A stretch of DNA of 64,000 nucleotides from CAIKNB01 sp041658705 (GCA_041658705.1 JBAZZT010000006.1:1-64000); one strand, 5' to 3'. Positions 36,030 to 44,879 are shown, numbered from the stretch's first letter. The notes: generated by a model not told the origin, from the sequence alone. Program-made: numbers and translations.

Positions 36030-36332
36030 CTATTTTCCTTTCGGCTTCTCGAATACTCCGGGCGCTTTAAGCAGGTCGCCACTGCGCGCCGGAAAATTCG
36101 CGAGGATGGTTTCGCGCGCCAACTCATCAACCGGCTGCGCGATATCTTGGCGCCATTCGGTCCTGGCCGGCATGCTGGCCGGTTCGACGCCTTGAGTCTC
36201 GACTTTTTTCAGGCGGTCGACGAAACCCAAGATCTTGTCCAGATCTTTTTCGGCCGCGGTGACCTCGTTTTCATCGAGCTCAAGCCGCGCCAAATCAGCC
36301 AACTGTCTGACTTCTTCGCTGGATAAAGCCAT
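36030..36332 (-). CDS. gatC: Amidotransferase subunit C
   Basis: 100 residues. N-terminal VRQLADLARLELDENEVTAAEKDL and DKILGFVDRLKKVETQGVEP are the GatC hallmarks. Wraps GatA and GatB. GATAAT (36349-36354) lies 16 nt before the ATG, implying a leader of about 9 nt without Shine-Dalgarno. The composite repeat starts 74 bp upstream. Confidence 0.93.
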   Translation of the reverse strand: MALSSEEVRQLADLARLELDENEVTAAEKDLDKILGFVDRLKKVETQGVEPASMPARTEWRQDIAQPVDELARETILANFPARSGDLLKAPGVFEKPKGK

Positions 36333-36405
36333 ATGGCAAACAGCTTACATTATCCGTTTTTATTTGGGTAGGCTGGAAACTAAAAAGAAAAAACTCGTAG
36401 TCTCC

Positions 36406-36628
36406 AGGTGGGGTCTGGGGCCGAGAGTTGAGCTAACCGCAAGAACGCTTAACTATATACATGTAAGCGAATTCGAGGCCCCAGCGGTTTTTGCATACTT
36501 TTTGGCGGCAAAAAGTATGAGGTGCATTTGATTTGTTTTTTTGCCTTGCCCCGAAATGGTCCGATAGGTACGATTTGAGGCAATGAGCGGATCGAGGTTT
36601 TTCCGAGTGTCGGCGGTCAAACGGGACT
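36406..36628. repeat. Composite interspersed repeat, copy 2
   Basis: Nearly identical to 10-237, including the CTGGGGCC/GGCCCCAG pair, the CATACTTTTT/AAAAAGTATG hairpin and the conserved-loop hairpin at 36545-36584. Differences concentrate in the T-rich spacer before the last hairpin. Confidence 0.88.
36545..36584 (+). repeat. Conserved-loop hairpin, site E
   Basis: Left arm 36545-36556, loop TGGTCCGATAGGTACG (36557-36572), right arm ATTTGAGGCAAT (36573-36584). Confidence 0.85.
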
Positions 36629-36630
36629 TC

Positions 36631-36750
36631 GTCACTTTCCGCGTGGAAAGTGACCAAAGACGCCGGGGGTCTGCTATACGCTGCAGGTATGTCTCTTGGT
36701 TCATCTTGCGGCTGGCTTGACGCAAACCCCCCGGACCCCCGCCTGGCTAG
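36631..36750. repeat. Hairpin-rich tail of the composite repeat
   Basis: GTCACTTTCC (36631-36640) and GGAAAGTGAC (36645-36654) form a perfect stem, then GCCGGGGGTC near 36662 has an inverted partner GGACCCCCGC near 36733. This part is absent from copy 1. No gene lies in 36333-36822. Confidence 0.65.
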
Positions 36751-36762
36751 GGAGTTTTAAGC

Positions 36763-36796
36763 AAAAAAACGCCGCCCAGGGAAGTCTGGGCGGCGC
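36763..36796 (-). terminator. Terminator of the 86-aa gene
   Basis: Stem GCCGCCCAG/CTGGGCGGC with TTTTTTT on the minus strand. Confidence 0.85.
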
Positions 36797-36822
36797 GCAG
36801 TGCCGGTTTAGGCTGGACCCGG

Positions 36823-37083
36823 TCAGCCCGGGATCCGCGTGAAATAGTTGAGCATGATCATGATGACTCTCGCTCCGCCGGAATCCATATCGAGCAAACG
36901 GAATCCCCAAAAGAATTCCCCTGTCTCACGGCGCAATGGGTCGAAGATCATCCCGCCGTACTGGACATCGAGCGGGAGCGCGGTCCTGAAAGCCCCGGCT
37001 ATCTCCAGTTGGTTCGTCAGTTCAGCGCATCGCTCGTAAGCCGAAGGATTGGCGTCCTGAAACCTCTTCAGAAGACTGAACAT
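36823..37083 (-). CDS. Small hypothetical protein
   Basis: 86 residues from MFSLLKRFQDANPSAYER; GGAGG lies 6 nt before the ATG at 37083. Mixed alpha/beta (PLDVQYGGMIFDPL, FFWGFRLLDMDSGGARVIMI), no TM segment, no known motif. Single gene with its own strong terminator. Confidence 0.65.
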   Translation of the reverse strand: MFSLLKRFQDANPSAYERCAELTNQLEIAGAFRTALPLDVQYGGMIFDPLRRETGEFFWGFRLLDMDSGGARVIMIMLNYFTRIPG

Positions 37084-37160
37084 AGCCACCTCCAAATCGA
37101 ATGAACTAAAAAGACCCTGCCAGAATTTGTTTCAGAAGTCAAAGACGGTACAGATAAATT

Positions 37161-37287
37161 GTCATCCTGAGCGGAGCAGCAGCGCAGTCGAAGGACCTTT
37201 ATCAACTTTCGGTTCGAACTAAGTTTAAAAAGGTCCTTCGACTGCGCTCGACTCGTCGGACGAGCCTTCGCTGCGCTCAGGATGACA
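37161..37287. repeat. R1 inverted repeat
   Basis: Complete R1 between the small gene and ligA; its right arm ends 8 bp before the ligA stop. Confidence 0.85.
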
Positions 37288-37294
37288 GCGGAAC

Positions 37295-39364
37295 TCACTC
37301 TCCGATTTTTTTCAGAAAAGCTTCTTCGTCCAAGATTTCTATGCCGAGTTTTTGTGCTTTGGCGAATTTCGATCCTGGATTCTCCCCTGCCACCACGTAA
37401 GTCGTGTTCTTCGAGACTGTTTCCGAGGATTCGCCGCCCAGCGCGCGGATTTTTTCCTTGGCCGCTTCGCGCGACAGAGCTTGCAGCATGCCGGTCAAGA
37501 CCCAAGTCGTGTCCGCGAACGGACCTTTGGCTTTCGACTTTTGACTTTCGACTTTGACGTGCTTAAGCAGATGGTCCAAACGTTTTGCTTCGCGCGGATC
37601 GGAAAGAAATTCGACGATGGAATCCGCCACGATTTCACCGACTCCCTCGACCGCCGCCAGTTCGTCTTTGCTCGCCTCGCGCAATTTTTCGATGCTCCCG
37701 AAATGCTCGGCCAAGTCGCGTGCCGTCTCCTCGCCGACATGACGGATGCCGAGCGCATTCAAAAAACGATCAAAGGGCGCGCTGCGATGGGCTTGAATCT
37801 CAGCGTAAAGTTTTTTGGAGGAAACGTCCGCGAATCCTTCGAGAGTCAAAAAATCGTCGGGCGTGAGTTCGTACAGGTCGCCCGGTTCGCGCGCCAATCC
37901 CGTCTGGATCAATTGTTCCGCGATTGCGTCGCCGAAGCCGCGGATATCCAAGGCGTTGCGTCCCGCGAAATGCAGCAGGCGTTGGAATTCTTGCGCAAAA
38001 CAGCTTTTGTTCGAACACATGGTCGCGACTTCGCCTTCTTTACGCTGGACCGGCGAGCCGCAAATCGGACACTTATCCGGCATACGGAATTTTTTTTCTT
38101 TGCCCGTGCGCAGCTCCGGCAGGACTTTGATGATTTTGGGTATCACGTCACCGGCTTTTTCCAGGATGACGGTGTCGCCGATCTTGAGGCCGAGCCGCTC
38201 AATCTCATCTTCGTTGTGCAGCGAAGCGTGGGTGACGGTCGTGCCGGCGAGCTTGACCGGATCCATCACGGCGACCGGCGTGAGCGCTCCGGTGCGTCCC
38301 ACGGAAACTTTGATCTCGCGCACGATCGTCGTCCCCTGCTCCGCCGGGAACTTCCAAGCCAAAATCCCGCGCGGCGTCTTGCCCACGATGCCCAGCAAAC
38401 GGAACAGCGCGTCATTGTTTACGTTCAACACCACGCCGTCGATCCAATAATCCAGTTTGTCGCGCTTGCGTCCGATTTCGTCGAAAAATTCCGCGACTTC
38501 GTCCAACGCTTTCGCATAACGGCAATTAGGATTGGTGGGCAGACCCAAAAGCGCCAAGAGTTCATGCGTCTGTTCATGCGTCGTCGTACCGTAATCCCCG
38601 ACCAGCGCATAAGCGAAAAACGACAAGCCGCGCTCGGCCGCGATCTTAGGGTCGAGCTGGCGGATGGAACCGGCGGCCGCGTTGCGCGGATTAGCCAACT
38701 CCGGCAGTCCTTCAGCTTTAAGTTTTAAATTTTGAGCTTTGAGCTTGCTCCTTCGCATGAAGACTTCGCCGCGCGCCTCGAAACGTCCGGGGTGTTCGAT
38801 CAAGAAACGGCGCGCTTTTTTTTCATCCAACTTGCCGCGATGCTTGGCCAGGAATTTTTCGATGTCTTTTTCCGGCGGCGTGCGCAAGGTGAGCGGCACG
38901 GCTTCGATGGTGCGCAGGTTATGCGTGACTTCTTCGCCTACGCTACCGTCGCCACGCGTCGCTCCCTGCACGAACATGCCGTCTTGATATAGCAGCGAGA
39001 CCGCTAAGCCGTCCATCTTGAGCTCGGCGAAAAAATCGAACTTGGCGCTGGGTCGCAGTTTTTTCAGCCTGACCAACCAGTCCTCCGTCTCTTGGCGCGA
39101 GAATGAATCTTCGATCGAGAGCATGCGCGTCTCATGTTTGACCTTCTTGAATCCAGGCAACGGCTCGCCGGCTACGCGCTGCGTCGGCGAATCCGGCGTG
39201 ATTAAGTCAGGATATTGCAGCTCAAGTTCGTACAACTCGTGCTTGAGCGAATCCAAAGCCGCCTCGGATATCTCGAGCGCATTCAAGACATGATATTGGT
39301 AGCGGTATTTATCTATCTCAAGACGCAACTTTTTAACGCGTATTTCGGCTTCATGGCGGTTCAT
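37295..39364 (-). CDS. ligA: NAD-dependent DNA ligase LigA
   Basis: 689 residues from the ATG at 39364. Adenylation motif AELKMDGLA with catalytic Lys near 115, GRTGALTPVAV, EKAGDVIPKI, the four-Cys zinc finger (CPICGSPV...CSNKSC), HhH repeats and a C-terminal BRCT domain. Two segments look like in-frame insertions of intergenic simple repeat: SKLKAQNLKLKAEG in the adenylation domain and HVKVESQKSKAKG before BRCT. Both fall at surface positions between motifs, so the enzyme should be functional. A promoter at 39371-39399 predicts a leaderless mRNA. Confidence 0.95.
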   Translation of the reverse strand: MNRHEAEIRVKKLRLEIDKYRYQYHVLNALEISEAALDSLKHELYELELQYPDLITPDSPTQRVAGEPLPGFKKVKHETRMLSIEDSFSRQETEDWLVRLKKLRPSAKFDFFAELKMDGLAVSLLYQDGMFVQGATRGDGSVGEEVTHNLRTIEAVPLTLRTPPEKDIEKFLAKHRGKLDEKKARRFLIEHPGRFEARGEVFMRRSKLKAQNLKLKAEGLPELANPRNAAAGSIRQLDPKIAAERGLSFFAYALVGDYGTTTHEQTHELLALLGLPTNPNCRYAKALDEVAEFFDEIGRKRDKLDYWIDGVVLNVNNDALFRLLGIVGKTPRGILAWKFPAEQGTTIVREIKVSVGRTGALTPVAVMDPVKLAGTTVTHASLHNEDEIERLGLKIGDTVILEKAGDVIPKIIKVLPELRTGKEKKFRMPDKCPICGSPVQRKEGEVATMCSNKSCFAQEFQRLLHFAGRNALDIRGFGDAIAEQLIQTGLAREPGDLYELTPDDFLTLEGFADVSSKKLYAEIQAHRSAPFDRFLNALGIRHVGEETARDLAEHFGSIEKLREASKDELAAVEGVGEIVADSIVEFLSDPREAKRLDHLLKHVKVESQKSKAKGPFADTTWVLTGMLQALSREAAKEKIRALGGESSETVSKNTTYVVAGENPGSKFAKAQKLGIEILDEEAFLKKIGE

Positions 39365-39370
39365 GCCCAC

Positions 39371-39399
39371 AGTTTAGAGGCTTTTCAGACGAATGTCTA
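39371..39399 (-). promoter_or_regulatory. ligA promoter (leaderless)
   Basis: TAGACA (39394-39399), 17-nt spacer, TAAACT (39371-39376), 6 nt from the ATG at 39364. Confidence 0.5.
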
Positions 39400-39460
39400 A
39401 GGCAAAAGAGGCTTGACCTAAGGGCTGAAAGATGCAAACCTGAAACCAGGAGGATGGTCA

Positions 39461-39946
39461 ATGAGAACGGAACTCGAGAATCTGAAGCGGCACATTGCGC
39501 TCTTTGAGAGGTTCTACGGTACGCTCATCTCGGAGGGCTTCGACAAGCCGGATCTCCCGCTCGCCTTTGCCTTCGAAAGCAACGCGTATAGCTACTCGGC
39601 GACGCTGCCGGCTGACGGCCTATACCTGACGCTCGGACTGATGACCAAATTCGATTCAACCGCCCCCGTCTGCCAAGAAAACAGCATCAGTTTTTCGCTG
39701 GAATCAGGCAAGGCAGACGGCAACCGTTGCGCTATCGACTTGTATCACGAAAGCTCCGAGACCGATGCTTGGGAGCTGGGATACACTGATCCCGACGATA
39801 CCCACGCTCTTGATCGGTTATGGTGTCTACTGCAGCCGAGCTTCGAGTCCATCACTGGCTCACGAGGCTTGTTGGTCGAGAACGATGCCTTCAGCGCCTT
39901 CAACCTGCTGGTCAAATACTTCCTTAGTGTCCGCGCCAATTCCTGA
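39461..39946 (+). CDS. Hypothetical protein, tandem paralogue 1
   Basis: 161 residues, soluble. N-terminal LENLKRHIALFERFYGTL matches the start of the next gene (LDDLKRHIAVFEQIASVL), and both continue with a beta-rich centre and a final helix (FNLLVKYFLSV). AGGAGG lies 7 nt before the ATG. No family recognised. A terminator follows directly, and the layout is repeated in the next gene, so the pair arose by duplication. Confidence 0.65.
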   Translation: MRTELENLKRHIALFERFYGTLISEGFDKPDLPLAFAFESNAYSYSATLPADGLYLTLGLMTKFDSTAPVCQENSISFSLESGKADGNRCAIDLYHESSETDAWELGYTDPDDTHALDRLWCLLQPSFESITGSRGLLVENDAFSAFNLLVKYFLSVRANS

Positions 39947-39964
39947 ACGGCAAGCGGGGACATG

Positions 39965-39993
39965 AAGCCCGTCAATCTGACGGGCTTTATGTT
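39965..39993 (+). terminator. Terminator of paralogue 1
   Basis: AAGCCCGTCA/TGACGGGCTT stem with a 3-nt loop, then TATGTTTT. Confidence 0.75.
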
Positions 39994-40022
39994 TTGACTT
40001 TTTCCTCATGCTCGGGTAAATA
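39994..40022 (+). promoter_or_regulatory. Promoter of paralogue 2
   Basis: TTGACT (39994-39999), 17-nt spacer, TAAATA (40017-40022), directly after the previous terminator. Confidence 0.6.
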
Positions 40023-40052
40023 GCAACCAGCTATTTATCAAGGAGATCACGC

Positions 40053-40550
40053 ATGTTGCATCCTGATCTTGATGACCTCAAGCGGCATATCGCAGTCTTC
40101 GAGCAAATCGCGTCCGTGTTGACTGAAATGGGTTGCGGGCTCGAACCGACCAGCAGCGAGAATGACCACGACATCTATCTCGTGGGCATGTTCGAAGAAT
40201 GCCTGGAGCTTGCTCTCGTGCTCCGTTTGCCACGTCTGGAACTCAAGGAGGCGGATTCCGGTCCGGGATTCGAGGAAATCAATAATCCCACTTCGGTTTT
40301 CTTCAACTTGTGCTTTATGGAGTTCGTCGACTGCCGCTACACGCTCGAATTCACCACGAATGACGGAAGGGAAAAATGGACCGTCGACTGTTCGGCGGGT
40401 TCACCTCCGCGAACGCGCGAGCGGCAGCTTGACTCTGAACGAGTCATGGATGCGATCTGCGAGATCGCCCGGCTCTTTCTCGAGATCAAAAACGAGCGCG
40501 ACCTCAAGCGCGCAGAGTCAGTTGCTTTGACGGGAAGCTTCCCCGTCTGA
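40053..40550 (+). CDS. Hypothetical protein, tandem paralogue 2
   Basis: 165 residues, same layout as the gene at 39461: N-terminal helix LKRHIAVFE, a beta-rich centre (CRYTLEFTTNDGREKWTVDC) and a C-terminal helix (VMDAICEIARLFLEI). Identity is low outside the first 20 residues. AAGGAG lies 7 nt before the ATG. It has its own promoter and a terminator resembling that of paralogue 1. Confidence 0.65.
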   Translation: MLHPDLDDLKRHIAVFEQIASVLTEMGCGLEPTSSENDHDIYLVGMFEECLELALVLRLPRLELKEADSGPGFEEINNPTSVFFNLCFMEFVDCRYTLEFTTNDGREKWTVDCSAGSPPRTRERQLDSERVMDAICEIARLFLEIKNERDLKRAESVALTGSFPV

Positions 40551-40555
40551 ACCCC

Positions 40556-40589
40556 AGCCCGTCCCCCCGACGGGCTTTAATTTTTTTAT
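40556..40589 (+). terminator. Terminator of paralogue 2
   Basis: AGCCCGTC/GACGGGCT stem and TTAATTTTTTT; the GCCCGTC/GACGGGC arms are the same as in the terminator at 39965. Confidence 0.8.
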
Positions 40590-40599
40590 TTACCTGAGC

Positions 40600-40768
40600 G
40601 AAGCGTTAGCATCCGTAGGGGCGACCCAACGGGTCGCCCCTACTTAATCAGCCATCGGTTCAAGCGTCGCTTATAAAGGTCCTTCGACAAGCTCAGGATG
40701 ACAATATTTTTTAATGCACAAATCTGGCCACTGTCTACCGACAGGGCGCATGGCATGCGCCCCTACAT
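40600..40768. repeat. Mixed intergenic repeats
   Basis: A GTAGGGGCGACCC palindrome (40614-40643), an R1 half (40672-40703) and an AGGGCGCATGGCATGCGCCC hairpin (40742-40765). Confidence 0.7.
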
Positions 40769-40775
40769 TCTTGTA

Positions 40776-41573
40776 TCACGGACACAGCGGTGCGCCGGCG
40801 CCTTTGACCAGTTGGCATTCGGAGAAGATGACATAACCGAACAAGCCGGAAAGCACGTCGAGCTTAGGCATGGTCACAGCGATTTTTTGCGTGGCTTTAA
40901 GATACGTGCCCTCGGCGGATAGCGTGATGTCTCCGGGAACCGGCTTGGCCGCGCCCACCGCGTCATACGGTTGAGCCACCACATTCGTCGCCGGACAGGT
41001 GTAGGATTTTAGCCTGACGCGATACGCCCGATCTGGATTGTCGAAGACCACCGTCATCGCGCCCGTGGCATTCTTGGGCAAAATCTTGAATTGTTCGTCA
41101 TCCGGGAATTGCGGCACGCCAGCCACGATGTTCCAATACGCATAACTCACTTCGATTTCCGCCGGGCACCCGGGATTGACGTCCCAGCGCAGCGCCAGCG
41201 ACGAGATGCCCGCTGACTGGGTCAAATTATCTGGATCGAAAAGATCCAGCACCGCAAAGTTCGACGCGGCGATGGACGAGAATCTTTTGGACGCGACTTG
41301 CTCCAAGCCGCTAGTCGATTTCCAACTTGAACCGTTGGGGTAAGTTTGGTCCAGCGCTTCCACGTCAGCCAGCGTCTTGCCGTCCTTGCGTATCTCATAT
41401 AACTGGCGCTCCACGCCTGAATCGGCCAAATAATATGCCGCCGCGCTGCGGTCGGTCTGCGCCGCTTGCTGCGAACCTTCGAGCACGACCGTGCCGATGC
41501 CGATGCCCGCCAAAAGGATGATCATAGTCATCATGATGGAGAGAGGTAAGATGTTTCCGTGGGCGTGGCGCAT
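40776..41573 (-). CDS. PilX-like minor pilin / pilus assembly protein
   Basis: 265 residues from MRHAHGNILPLSIMMTMIIL. The N-terminal helix with GxxLPLSxMMT replaces the GFTLxE pilin motif, as in PilX N-domain proteins. Three Cys pairs in the outer part (CPAEIE, TCPATN, SECQ...LCP) may be disulfides. The start is 1 nt after the stop of the PilW-like gene. Last gene of the pilus locus. Confidence 0.75.
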   Translation of the reverse strand: MRHAHGNILPLSIMMTMIILLAGIGIGTVVLEGSQQAAQTDRSAAAYYLADSGVERQLYEIRKDGKTLADVEALDQTYPNGSSWKSTSGLEQVASKRFSSIAASNFAVLDLFDPDNLTQSAGISSLALRWDVNPGCPAEIEVSYAYWNIVAGVPQFPDDEQFKILPKNATGAMTVVFDNPDRAYRVRLKSYTCPATNVVAQPYDAVGAAKPVPGDITLSAEGTYLKATQKIAVTMPKLDVLSGLFGYVIFSECQLVKGAGAPLCP

Positions 41574-41574
41574 A

Positions 41575-42192
41575 CTAGCGTTGATACAAGCGTGACGACA
41601 CCGTGGTTTGGGCATCAAGTTTGGAATATTCGCGCGGACTGTCCGCCACAAAATCCAATCCGATGAGCAGAGTCACGATGGGTTGGTAATTGAGGCTGGT
41701 ATCGGCAAAGGGATCGTTGGCCGGCCGGACGAAAAACGACAGGCGGTTGACGTTGACGCGCTTGGAACTCACCACGCTCCAGGTCACGTCGGCGTCGCGC
41801 TTCATAGCCAGGCAATTCGTGACTTTAGCGTCGCCGCAATCTGGATTTTGCCGCAGCGCCAAGGTCACCCCTCCGTCGGGCGTAATGAACCTGATCTGGT
41901 CCAACTCGTCGGCCAAAGGCGCGCCGCTGTAATCGATTTTATTGCTGCGTGCCAAGCGCACGAACATCTCGGTCATGAAGCGCATGTCTTGAGCCAGGAC
42001 GGATAAATTCGCGATCTTGCGATGTTGCCGATTGAACGAAACGAAAGTCTGCACTAAAATCGCCGAGACGATGGAAAAAATAAACACGACGATGAGCATC
42101 TCGAGCAAGGTGAAACCCGGACGTTTCGAATGTCGAATGTCGAGATTCGAGATTCCAGCTTCTAGCTTCATTTTCTTTCTATTTCCAATCAT
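41575..42192 (-). CDS. PilW/PulJ-like minor prepilin
   Basis: 205 residues. Prepilin motif KRPG-FTLLEMLIVVFIFS with cleavage after Gly. The 24-residue leader is unusually long and consists of translated simple repeat (EAGISNLDIRHS from iterated TCGAATGTCGAGATTC). The start overlaps the end of the PilV-like gene by 14 nt. Two Cys (DCGDAK, NCLAMK). Confidence 0.82.
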   Translation of the reverse strand: MIGNRKKMKLEAGISNLDIRHSKRPGFTLLEMLIVVFIFSIVSAILVQTFVSFNRQHRKIANLSVLAQDMRFMTEMFVRLARSNKIDYSGAPLADELDQIRFITPDGGVTLALRQNPDCGDAKVTNCLAMKRDADVTWSVVSSKRVNVNRLSFFVRPANDPFADTSLNYQPIVTLLIGLDFVADSPREYSKLDAQTTVSSRLYQR

Positions 42193-42754
42193 ACAGATCT
42201 TCGTATAACGAGGTCTCGCGCGTCGTTGTTTTGATTGTCCATTGGACCAGGGCTTTCACTCGCACGCCGACTACGGGACTGCAAGCGGCGGGAGGATTGT
42301 TCGGATCGGGCGGATTGGCCGGATCGCAGATGGGATAGAACGTGACCAAACGTCTGTATTGCGTGACGTCGCCGTCGACACCCAGGGTTTGATTGCGGTT
42401 AGCAAAAAATCCGACGGGCGCAGCCAGCCTCACGACGCGCGCATCCGGATCACCAATGGCGTTGGCGGTAAAATCAAAAGTCGGATCAGCCGCCGTGCCG
42501 ATCCAGAGCGGAGTCGCCGTAAAATCACCGGCCAAGCCCTGATTGAAAGCGTTGCCGGCCAGCCAATTCGAATCGCGCGTGTGTTTAGCCAACTCCAACG
42601 TCTCGCGCGCCAAATTGAGCGCGGTCAGACCGGTGGTGTTGCGCTCGACCAGGTTTTGATTGGAAAAAATCAGCGTCGTAGCCGCAAACAGACCAGTGCT
42701 GATCACGGCGATGGCCAGAATAAGTTCAATCATGGTTTGCCCGGGACGAGTCAT
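42179..42754 (-). CDS. PilV-like minor prepilin
   Basis: 191 residues. MTRPGQTMIELILAIAVIST is a prepilin N-terminus with the usual Glu at +5 and a 5-residue leader; Gln replaces the common Phe at +1. ALNLARETLELAKHTRDSNWL is typical of PilV-family helices. Outer domain with one Cys pair (ICDPANPP, AACSP). Overlaps the PilW-like gene by 14 nt. Confidence 0.8.
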   Translation of the reverse strand: MTRPGQTMIELILAIAVISTGLFAATTLIFSNQNLVERNTTGLTALNLARETLELAKHTRDSNWLAGNAFNQGLAGDFTATPLWIGTAADPTFDFTANAIGDPDARVVRLAAPVGFFANRNQTLGVDGDVTQYRRLVTFYPICDPANPPDPNNPPAACSPVVGVRVKALVQWTIKTTTRETSLYEDLYDWK

Positions 42755-42816
42755 AGTGGCGAGTAGGGGCGCATGGTTATGCGCCCGTGACGGTAGAGGG
42801 TAGCCATAAAAAAATC

Positions 42817-43440
42817 CTATTCGACGGAGATCCTGCCAGTCAGGGAATTAAGACTGACGGTTTTAGTTTCGTCGGAGACGCTGTGCTTGAGGGTGATGGT
42901 CAAGTTTTGTTCTTCCAGGCAAGTCGGGCAAGCGTTGATACGCATGGAACCGTTTTGGCGCTGAAAAGCCACGTCGGCATTGGGCAAGGCCGCGACGCCG
43001 ACTACGCTCGAAACTTTGACGTTCGGCGCGCCGTTCCGCGCGAACTCCCGCGTCAAGAATGCTTCGCCATTTTCCATCCGCAAATTGTCGGTCAAATCGC
43101 GCTTGGCGAAAAAAACATAGCTGGCTGAATCTTCGGTCAAACGCAACCCGATCGCCGCCGGAGGATACGGATCGCAGGCCCCGGCGCAATCCGTCGTGGA
43201 CTGCTCGCACGAAATCCATTCGCCCACGGCGGTTGGGCAGAACTTCAGGTTCTGCGCCGAAAGGGCGCGCGCCTGCGCCGAACGCAGATCTGACGCGACC
43301 AAGCGTTCGGCCGTGCGCAATTCATCCTTCATGCGCGTGGCGCGCAAATCAAAAATCGCGATGACGGCGATAAGCCCCAATATGCTGATGCTGATGAGCG
43401 CTTCGCCAAAGCTGAAACCAGGGCGTTTAGATATTTGCAT
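42817..43440 (-). CDS. FimT/GspH-like minor prepilin
   Basis: 207 residues from MQISKRPGFSFGEALISISIL, cleavage after RPG. The hydrophobic helix is followed by DLRSAQARALSAQN, the usual GspH/FimT helix, and a beta-rich domain with three Cys pairs. The start overlaps the pilD stop by 14 nt. Confidence 0.82.
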   Translation of the reverse strand: MQISKRPGFSFGEALISISILGLIAVIAIFDLRATRMKDELRTAERLVASDLRSAQARALSAQNLKFCPTAVGEWISCEQSTTDCAGACDPYPPAAIGLRLTEDSASYVFFAKRDLTDNLRMENGEAFLTREFARNGAPNVKVSSVVGVAALPNADVAFQRQNGSMRINACPTCLEEQNLTITLKHSVSDETKTVSLNSLTGRISVE

Positions 43441-44212
43441 AACCGAGTCGGAAAAAAGCCAGGATTTGCGGCCCGAACCATAACGCGATGAGCGTGCCTG
43501 CGGCCAAAGCCGGAGCAAACGGCAAACGGCTGCCGCGTTTCAAGATTCCAGTCAGCAAACCCAACGCAGCAATCAAACCACCCAATACGTACGCGGCATA
43601 AATTCCAAGCGCGACTCCCGGCCAACCTAAAACGCAGCCCATCAAAGCTCCAAACCAAATGTCTCCCGAACCAAGCCAGCGTCCGCGCGACAGCAACCAT
43701 TGCAAGCCGAAAAAAGCTGTGGCTCCGCCAGCCGCCAGCAAAAGCATAAGCCAAGCGCTTAATCCGCCGGGTATGAGCCAAATACGGAAGACGAGACTGA
43801 ATACGCCTAAACCGGCCAGATATTCGACGGGCAACTCTTGCCAGCGGATGTCCATGACGACCGGGACGAGCAGTCCGACGGAAACGATGAATTCAAACCA
43901 GAAGACCCAATCCGAAAATGGGTCATGGCGCAACGCGGCGACGATGCCTAAAAGCGCAGCCGTGGCTTCGACTAACGGATATTGGAAATGGATTTTTTTT
44001 CGGCACGACGCGCAGCGGCCACCCAGCATGAACCAAGATAGGACAGGGATCATGTGCCGCGGCTTGAGGGTCGTCTTGCACTGCGGACAAGCCGAGCGGC
44101 CGCCGATCGAAACATCCTCGTGCCAGCGGATGATGAGCACGTTGGCGAACGAACCTAAAACGCCGCCCAGCAAAGCGGCAAAAATTATCCCTACGATACG
44201 GTCAATCGGCAT
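43427..44212 (-). CDS. pilD: Prepilin peptidase PilD
   Basis: 261 residues. N-terminal zinc-binding part with two CxxC (CPQCK, CASCRKK), about eight TM helices, the first catalytic Asp in VVMDIRWQELP and the GxGD motif as GSGDIWFGAL. Cleaves prepilin leaders and N-methylates the new N-terminus. All prepilins of the locus are encoded nearby. Confidence 0.93.
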   Translation of the reverse strand: MPIDRIVGIIFAALLGGVLGSFANVLIIRWHEDVSIGGRSACPQCKTTLKPRHMIPVLSWFMLGGRCASCRKKIHFQYPLVEATAALLGIVAALRHDPFSDWVFWFEFIVSVGLLVPVVMDIRWQELPVEYLAGLGVFSLVFRIWLIPGGLSAWLMLLLAAGGATAFFGLQWLLSRGRWLGSGDIWFGALMGCVLGWPGVALGIYAAYVLGGLIAALGLLTGILKRGSRLPFAPALAAGTLIALWFGPQILAFFRLGYANI

Positions 44213-44220
44213 TTGGGTAG

Positions 44221-44330
44221 AGGGTAAAACTAAATTTCTAATGACTAATTTCTAATGTCTAATGCTCGTCAGGATTTAGTCATTAGAAATTAGTCATTAG
44301 TCATTCTAGTTACTCTCTTCAGCTTACCGA
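44221..44330. repeat. TCTAATGACTAAATT / ATTAGTCATTAG iterated inverted repeat
   Basis: Units of TTTCTAATGACTAA followed by an inverted half (TTTAGTCATTAGAAATTAG). Related units are at 27305-27345, 57470-57485 and 61500-61520. Confidence 0.7.
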
Positions 44331-44334
44331 CTAT

Positions 44335-44799
44335 TTATTTCTCTTCATCAACCTGATCCACGCCGTCCGCGTGGGCATACCAAGTGCCCGCCGGTCCGTA
44401 AGCCGTGTCGCGTTCGGTCACGAAGCGCAACGCATAGCCGTTGGACGAACCGTGATAACGGTAATACTCCCCTGCCTTTGGCCCCAGCGGCGCTTGCTGC
44501 AGGATGATCGGATCGGCCGCTTGGTCGCGCGCGCTCCAGCCGTTGCCCGAAAGGACGTCCGCGTTGGCGCCCGTCCGGCCCAAATCCACCGCTTCGCTCG
44601 TCGGATAAGTGGCTTTTTGCAGCCAAAATTGGGTCAACGCCGCGCGCATCACGCTCACATCCGAGACGCGCTTAGAATCGCGACTCGCCGCCCGCGTGAG
44701 GTTAAGCGAATATATCGCCACCGCCGCCAAGATACCGACGGCCGCGATGACGACTAAAAGTTCAAGAATGGTAAAACCCCGCTGTTTTGAAAAAGTCAT
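44335..44799 (-). CDS. Type IV pilin (GspG/PilE-like)
   Basis: 154 residues from MTFSKQRGFTILELLVVIAA, cleaved after KQRG, Glu at +5. The body resembles pseudopilins of the GspG class (ASRDSKRVSDVSVMRAALTQFWLQ, then YPTS). No Cys. Could be a second major pilin or a minor pilin. Confidence 0.85.
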   Translation of the reverse strand: MTFSKQRGFTILELLVVIAAVGILAAVAIYSLNLTRAASRDSKRVSDVSVMRAALTQFWLQKATYPTSEAVDLGRTGANADVLSGNGWSARDQAADPIILQQAPLGPKAGEYYRYHGSSNGYALRFVTERDTAYGPAGTWYAHADGVDQVDEEK

Positions 44800-44879
44800 A
44801 TTCTGAAGCCAAGTATAGCGCACCGTGGGGACTAAGAAAACATAAAAAAGGCGGTAGGCAAAAATAATTTGTCATCCCC

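Noticed and set aside
37352..38728. 458-codon plus-strand ORF opposite ligA
   Set aside because: Antisense shadow of ligA.
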